Part shown: positions 52,747 through 56,716 of the stretch, one piece after another | Position numbering within the stretch: the first letter of the stretch is position 1 | How the letters are laid out: the number at the start of each line of letters is the position of its first letter | Source: a bacterium | GTDB lineage: Bacteria > 4484-113 > JAGGVC01 | Direction of reading: 5' to 3' | Assembly: GCA_021158185.1 (NCBI GenBank) | Contig: JAGGVC010000095.1 | Span: forward strand, 1-56,716 | Length of the DNA: 56,716 bases | Position numbers and translations under genes: made by a program | The notes under the pieces: generated by a model | Told to the model about the DNA's origin: nothing | Databases searched by the model: none | Seen by the model: the letters and a program-made list of their open reading frames with translations, nothing else

Positions 52747-54081
52747 ATGGGAATACTGATAAACGCATTTAGCCGACTCGAAGAACGCGCGAAACCGCGC
52801 ATTACAGGGACGATTACAAACATAGGCCAGCTCATTCTTGAGGCGAAGACACCGCGTGTATTTGTCGGAGAGCTCTGTTACGTTGAGGCTGACTATCCCG
52901 AATTCCATCGAATTCCGTGCGAAGTTGTAGGAATCAGGGATGGTACTACGCTTCTGATGCCTTTTCCAGCATTGGATAATCTATCGCTCGGTGCCAGGGT
53001 GGTGACAACAGGTCACAGATTCCGCATTAGATGCGGTCCGGGTATGCTTGGACGCGTTCTGGATGGTATGGGGAATCCTGTAGATGGGAAAGGAGACCTT
53101 GAAGGATGTCCGCAATGGCAGGATGTGAACCAGGAACCGCCGCGCCCGCTTAAACGACCGCTTATTCGCGACGTTATTTTCAGTGGGATAAAAGCAATCG
53201 ATACAATGCTCACCTGGGGAAAGGGACAGCGACTGGGTGTGTTCAGCGGAAGCGGAGTGGGAAAAAGCACACTTTTCGGAATGATTGCCCGTAATTCGAG
53301 CGCGGACATAAACATAATCGGGTTGATCGGTGAGCGCGGGCGCGAAGTGCGTGAATTCATAGATGGAGCGCTCGGCGAGGAAGGCTTGAAAAGAAGCGTT
53401 GTGGTAACGGTTACGAGCGATGAATCACCCATTATGCGCATGAAGGGCGCGCTTGTACTTCATGCCATCGCCGAGTATTTTCGCGATGAGGGCAACGACG
53501 TTCTGATGCTCGTTGATTCACTGACGCGGTTTACTTACGCGCTTCGAGAAATCGGGCTTTCGATGGGTGAGCCGCCTACGACGCGCGGCTACACGCCATC
53601 GGTTTACGCGCGGATACCGCGGCTTTGCGAACGATGCGGGATTACCGAGAAAGGCAGTATCACCGGCCTTTATACCGTGCTAGTTGAGGGTGACGACATA
53701 AGTGAGCCTGTAAGCGATATTGCACGAAGCGTTCTCGACGGTCATATTACGCTTACAAGGAAGCTTGCCGAACGCAATCATTATCCGCCAATCGACGTAC
53801 TCCAGAGCATCAGCCGTGTGATGACCGATATCGTTTCGCCTGAGCATATTGCGGCATCAACGTGGGCGCGGGAGGTTCTGGCGACCTATCGTGATGCCGA
53901 AGATCTTATCAATATCGGTGCATACACGCGCGGTAACAACGCCAAGATAGATTACGCGATCGATAATATCGATCGTTTGAATGCGTTTCTAAGGCAGGAC
54001 AGGTTTGAGAGGATTCCTTACCGTGAAGCTCTGGACGATTTCCTTGATATGACATCCTCAAAGCCTGTGCCGGCAACATAG
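52747..54081 (+). CDS. fliI: Flagellum-specific ATPase FliI
   Basis: 444 residues, homologous to the F1 beta subunit. Walker A is GSGVGKST with LGVFSGSGVGKSTLFGMIAR. LIGERGREVREFI, VLMLVDSLTRF (Walker B Asp) and the GEPPTTRGYTPSVYA stretch are flagellar/type III ATPase hallmarks. It energises or unfolds export substrates at the base of the flagellum. N-terminal beta-barrel domain complete. Length typical. It follows fliH after 109 nt. Confidence 0.96.
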   Translation: MGILINAFSRLEERAKPRITGTITNIGQLILEAKTPRVFVGELCYVEADYPEFHRIPCEVVGIRDGTTLLMPFPALDNLSLGARVVTTGHRFRIRCGPGMLGRVLDGMGNPVDGKGDLEGCPQWQDVNQEPPRPLKRPLIRDVIFSGIKAIDTMLTWGKGQRLGVFSGSGVGKSTLFGMIARNSSADINIIGLIGERGREVREFIDGALGEEGLKRSVVVTVTSDESPIMRMKGALVLHAIAEYFRDEGNDVLMLVDSLTRFTYALREIGLSMGEPPTTRGYTPSVYARIPRLCERCGITEKGSITGLYTVLVEGDDISEPVSDIARSVLDGHITLTRKLAERNHYPPIDVLQSISRVMTDIVSPEHIAASTWAREVLATYRDAEDLINIGAYTRGNNAKIDYAIDNIDRLNAFLRQDRFERIPYREALDDFLDMTSSKPVPAT

Positions 54082-54180
54082 CGGATCGAGAAGGTCTTTT
54101 GCTGGGAGTTTGCTGGTAGAATAGAGTGGTGTTTGCAGTTTGTGTGGGTTGCATGAATTGCGGTATGGGGTTAGGTGTTG

Positions 54181-54639
54181 ATGAGGAAGTTCACGTTTAG
54201 ACTCGACAGGCTTCTTCACGTGCGCAAGATTGAGATGGAACGCGCGTCCGTGGAGCTTTCAAGGCGCGTGCAGGTGCGGAATTCAATCGAGATGAAGCTG
54301 GACGGCCAGCAACAGGAACTCGGAAGGAATTTCAACGAGAGAAGGATTGGAACGGGAAGCGCATTAAACGCCGAAGCCATGCTTGATATGGAACGATATT
54401 CACAGATTGTTCAGAGAATGATCGCTTCAACGACCGGGGAGCTGAATGAGGCATGTGATCTTGAAGTCCAATCGAGAGAGCAACTGCTCGAAAAGGCCAA
54501 GAAGAAACAGGTTGTCAGCCGCTTTCGTGAACGTAAATTCGATGAACACAAGAAGGAGAGCGGTCGTCTTGAACAGAAGGAGATTGACGATACTGCAGGG
54601 ATCCAATACGTACGAGGAGAGGTAGGCAGTTCAACGTAG
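54181..54639 (+). CDS. fliJ: Flagellar export protein FliJ
   Basis: About 152 residues, an almost entirely helical coiled-coil protein. FTFRLDRLLHVRKIEMERASVEL is the usual FliJ N-terminus (FRL...LLxxR). It is highly charged throughout, with an acidic/basic pattern similar to the gamma subunit of ATP synthase. FliJ links FliI to FlhA and works as a chaperone escort. Position right after fliI supports the call. ATG 54181 is preferred over GTG 54175. Confidence 0.85.
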   Translation: MRKFTFRLDRLLHVRKIEMERASVELSRRVQVRNSIEMKLDGQQQELGRNFNERRIGTGSALNAEAMLDMERYSQIVQRMIASTTGELNEACDLEVQSREQLLEKAKKKQVVSRFRERKFDEHKKESGRLEQKEIDDTAGIQYVRGEVGSST

Positions 54640-54712
54640 AGCGATTGATTAGAGGTTGCGAGACGATTGCGCCATTGATTTATCCTGAAAACATTCGGAG
54701 AGTGATCCAGGC

Positions 54713-55816
54713 ATGTTCGAAATGCTGAGATTCTTGAAAAGCGAAGGGAAGCGCGTACTTCGAGTGCTTTCGTTTACAATCGTGTTTCTTTCGCTCGTTG
54801 TTTGTCTCGGTGCATTCCAGGCGATTGGTCAGACGGGTGAAGGTGAAGAAGAAGCCGAGATGGTCGATCTTGAAAGCACCGGCCCGTCTCGGAACAGTCC
54901 CATTCCGAACGATGAATTCCGTGCGCTGGCATACGCGCAGCTCGATGCGATAGCCCTGATGTGCAATTACTACTTCTTGGAGAACGGCGAGTATCCTCCT
55001 GATCTTTACGAGTTGATGGCGAGCAATTACTGGTTGGCAGATATGAATAACATCTTCACAGGAGAGCCCATACAGCAAGTGTTATATACACCTGCCGACC
55101 GGGATTTCGTGAAAGATCCCTACGGCTTTAACTTATCGCAGCAGACGGATGGCGCAGGGGGAGATCGGGAGGAGGGAGATCAATCGGGTGAGAGTGGGGA
55201 TGCAGGCGGCGGTTCGCAGTCTTCCGGCACGGGTATCTATCAAGTTTATAGGGTTCCGCCCCGGCTCGACCCCGGTAAAATCGGCTTGATGGAGCCGGGC
55301 AATATCCTTTATTTTGGGCAGGGGAGTGCTTCATTGCAGATGATTATGTGGATGAACGGCGAGGTCTATGAGGAGTATTATCAGACCGTTCCCACTGAAA
55401 ACGCAATCACTCGCCACCAGTTAGCAAAACGGATTTCCCCGTCGGATGATGTTGTGTTGGCAACTGCTGTCCTTGTCGAGGAAGTGCTGCCCCGAAGCTA
55501 CAGCCGATGGCAGTTTTATGCAGGGCTTTCCCCTCTGCTTCCAAAGGATCTTGAATTTTTAACATGGTCTGAGCGTCTTGAAATATTCGATACGCTCCAG
55601 ATTTATCCAAGAAACCCGCTTGCCCGCGCGCGAATCACCCTGGTCAAGGACTTCCGAATCGGAATGATTGCGGATCTGGATGATGACGCTATCCCGCCCG
55701 TGTATTGCATGTACGGCTCAAGACTGAGAACGCTAAGAGAGATGACCGATATAAGATACCTTGCAGAGCATATGGATGAGGTTATCGAGCGCGAACTCGG
55801 GTTCGGTGCAAGATAG
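54713..55816 (+). CDS. Exported protein of unknown function with acidic Gly-rich insert
   Basis: 367 residues. An N-terminal signal or anchor helix (VLRVLSFTIVFLSLVVCLGAF) is followed by an acidic stretch. A region ALMCNYYFLENGEYPPDLYELMA with NNIFTGEPIQQV and DPYGFNLS has the helix-loop layout of pseudopilin globular domains. A Gly/Glu/Ser insert (about 148-170) follows, then a longer alpha/beta part. No enzyme motif. It lies 73 nt after fliJ, in line with the flagellar operon, and 1 nt before the SpoIID gene, so it probably has an envelope role. Confidence 0.65.
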   Translation: MFEMLRFLKSEGKRVLRVLSFTIVFLSLVVCLGAFQAIGQTGEGEEEAEMVDLESTGPSRNSPIPNDEFRALAYAQLDAIALMCNYYFLENGEYPPDLYELMASNYWLADMNNIFTGEPIQQVLYTPADRDFVKDPYGFNLSQQTDGAGGDREEGDQSGESGDAGGGSQSSGTGIYQVYRVPPRLDPGKIGLMEPGNILYFGQGSASLQMIMWMNGEVYEEYYQTVPTENAITRHQLAKRISPSDDVVLATAVLVEEVLPRSYSRWQFYAGLSPLLPKDLEFLTWSERLEIFDTLQIYPRNPLARARITLVKDFRIGMIADLDDDAIPPVYCMYGSRLRTLREMTDIRYLAEHMDEVIERELGFGAR

Positions 55817-55817
55817 G

Positions 55818-56716
55818 ATGCGAGATTTCTTTACTTTCCGTTCGTTTGTAAGCACTGGCGCATGGCTTGTGATTCCTTTTATGTTGCTTCTTCCGATCTT
55901 GAACTCCTGCCAGCCTGATGACAGCGCGCTTGATTATGTTGCGCAGGTCAGACCCGCATTTGCAGAAGCTGCTGCACGTCCGATACGGGTTCTTCTTGCG
56001 AGCAGTTCAAGTTTCGAGGTCGCATCCCAGGGAAGGATGAATGTTTACAGCTCTTCCGGCGCGCTCGTCGAAGAGGATTTATCGGGAACGCTTACATTCA
56101 AGCTGAGCGGAGGAAGAGTCGATTTCCGCGGAGCTTCGTCCGATGAATTTACCGTACTTGCCTTTGGCGGATACCTTAGTATTGCAGGGAAGCAATATCG
56201 CGGAAAGATGCGAATCGCCGCGTGTGACAGAAAGCTATTACTGATCAACGTTATCGAATTGGATGAATACTTGCGAGGAGTCGTGCCAGCTGAGGTGCCC
56301 GCGAGCTGGCCGATAGAATCGATAAAGGCTCAAGCGGTAGCCGCGCGCACTTACGCTGTCAGTCGAATGATGGACAGAGCGGGGGAGCCTTGGGATGTTG
56401 TTGCTACGACCGCCGATCAGGTTTATAAGAGCATTGGCTCCGAAAAGGAATCCACCGATCTAGCAATTGCCGAAACAGCAGGACAGGTGCTTGTGTGGGA
56501 GGGCAGGCCGATAACCGCGTACTATCACGCTGATGCTGGAGGGTACACGAAGGAAGGACGCGCGCCGTACTTGAAGCCTGTTCCAAGCCTTGCTCCGGAA
56601 TCCCCCTATTCATTCTGGGAGCTGACATATACGCCCGACGAATTCAGGGCGCTCCTTGAATCGGGAGGCATGCCGTACGGAGAGATAGCTGGAGTTGAAG
56701 GAAGCTACGACAGTTA
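55818..56716 (+). CDS. SpoIID/LytB-domain lipoprotein (3' end outside window)
   Basis: Starts ATG 55818, one base after the preceding stop, and is open to the window end (over 299 codons). A signal peptide ends in ILNSC, a plausible lipobox. The SpoIID domain is clear: NVIELDEYLRGVVPAEVP, SWPIESIKAQAVAARTYAVS, ATTADQVYKS and AYYHADAGGYTKEG. SpoIID is a lytic transglycosylase acting on denuded glycan strands; outside spore formers such proteins remodel peptidoglycan, and in some flagellated bacteria they are coupled to envelope or flagellar assembly. It is the last gene seen in the flagellar strand run. Confidence 0.88.
   Translation, partial: MRDFFTFRSFVSTGAWLVIPFMLLLPILNSCQPDDSALDYVAQVRPAFAEAAARPIRVLLASSSSFEVASQGRMNVYSSSGALVEEDLSGTLTFKLSGGRVDFRGASSDEFTVLAFGGYLSIAGKQYRGKMRIAACDRKLLLINVIELDEYLRGVVPAEVPASWPIESIKAQAVAARTYAVSRMMDRAGEPWDVVATTADQVYKSIGSEKESTDLAIAETAGQVLVWEGRPITAYYHADAGGYTKEGRAPYLKPVPSLAPESPYSFWELTYTPDEFRALLESGGMPYGEIAGVEGSYDS

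Overview
The window reads as bacterial chromosome from a flagellated, probably diderm (two-membrane) bacterium, most likely of an uncultured lineage. The diderm inference rests on a signal-peptide beta-barrel porin-like protein. Flagellar genes (fliF, fliG, fliH, fliI, fliJ), glycogen genes (glgC, glgA, a GH57 enzyme) and a SigB-type sigma factor indicate a motile heterotroph that stores glucan. The family signals are mixed: a tmk-yaaR pair as in Firmicutes, an archaeal/rickettsial-style ValRS, and a MutL/DUF6754 membrane operon. I therefore give no phylum. Gene density is high, strands alternate in blocks, and I see no insertion sequences, phage genes, CRISPR arrays or tRNA genes.

Layout. 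1-2.4 kb: the end of a two-domain AAA+ ATPase, an outer-membrane protein, and a solitary 5S rRNA gene with its own promoter and terminator. 2.7-7.1 kb: a frameshifted small gene, a secreted protein, an RsbW-like anti-sigma protein, a SigB-like sigma factor and an AI-2E-type permease. 7.2-12.4 kb: DUF6506, isochorismatase-like hydrolase, metG, DUF3084 and a small unknown. 12.6-17.7 kb: a PLP sulfhydrylase, a CxxCH membrane protein, folK, a degenerate GAF-GGDEF protein, yaaR and tmk. 18.0-26.4 kb: pdxS, then a glycogen block (GH57, DUF4912, glgC, glgA) and a TPR protein. 26.5-30 kb (minus strand): pyrD and a penicillin acylase-family hydrolase.

30.0-38.9 kb (minus strand) is the most unusual part. 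A nine-gene operon runs from a PH-like membrane protein and a small partner protein through a glutamate-mutase-L-type ASKHA ATPase, a polytopic membrane protein and a barrel-sandwich/KOW protein to a DUF6754 membrane protein and three more membrane proteins, ending at a strong terminator. No mutase gene accompanies it, so I read it as an undescribed membrane-associated complex built around an actin-fold ATPase.

39.2-41.1 kb holds an AbiEi/AbiEii toxin-antitoxin pair behind a duplicated promoter/operator. 41.3-48.5 kb holds valS with a possible structured leader, an Mrp/ApbC ATPase, a coiled-coil membrane protein interrupted by an in-frame TGA, and a UDP-GlcNAc dehydratase (PseB-like). 49.0-54.6 kb is the flagellar export/M-ring operon. 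A secreted protein and a SpoIID-domain lipoprotein cut by the window end follow it.

Several genes without a Shine-Dalgarno sequence have a -10 hexamer only 6-10 nt from the start codon, which suggests leaderless mRNAs are used here. All functional calls come from reading motifs by eye; no database search was run.
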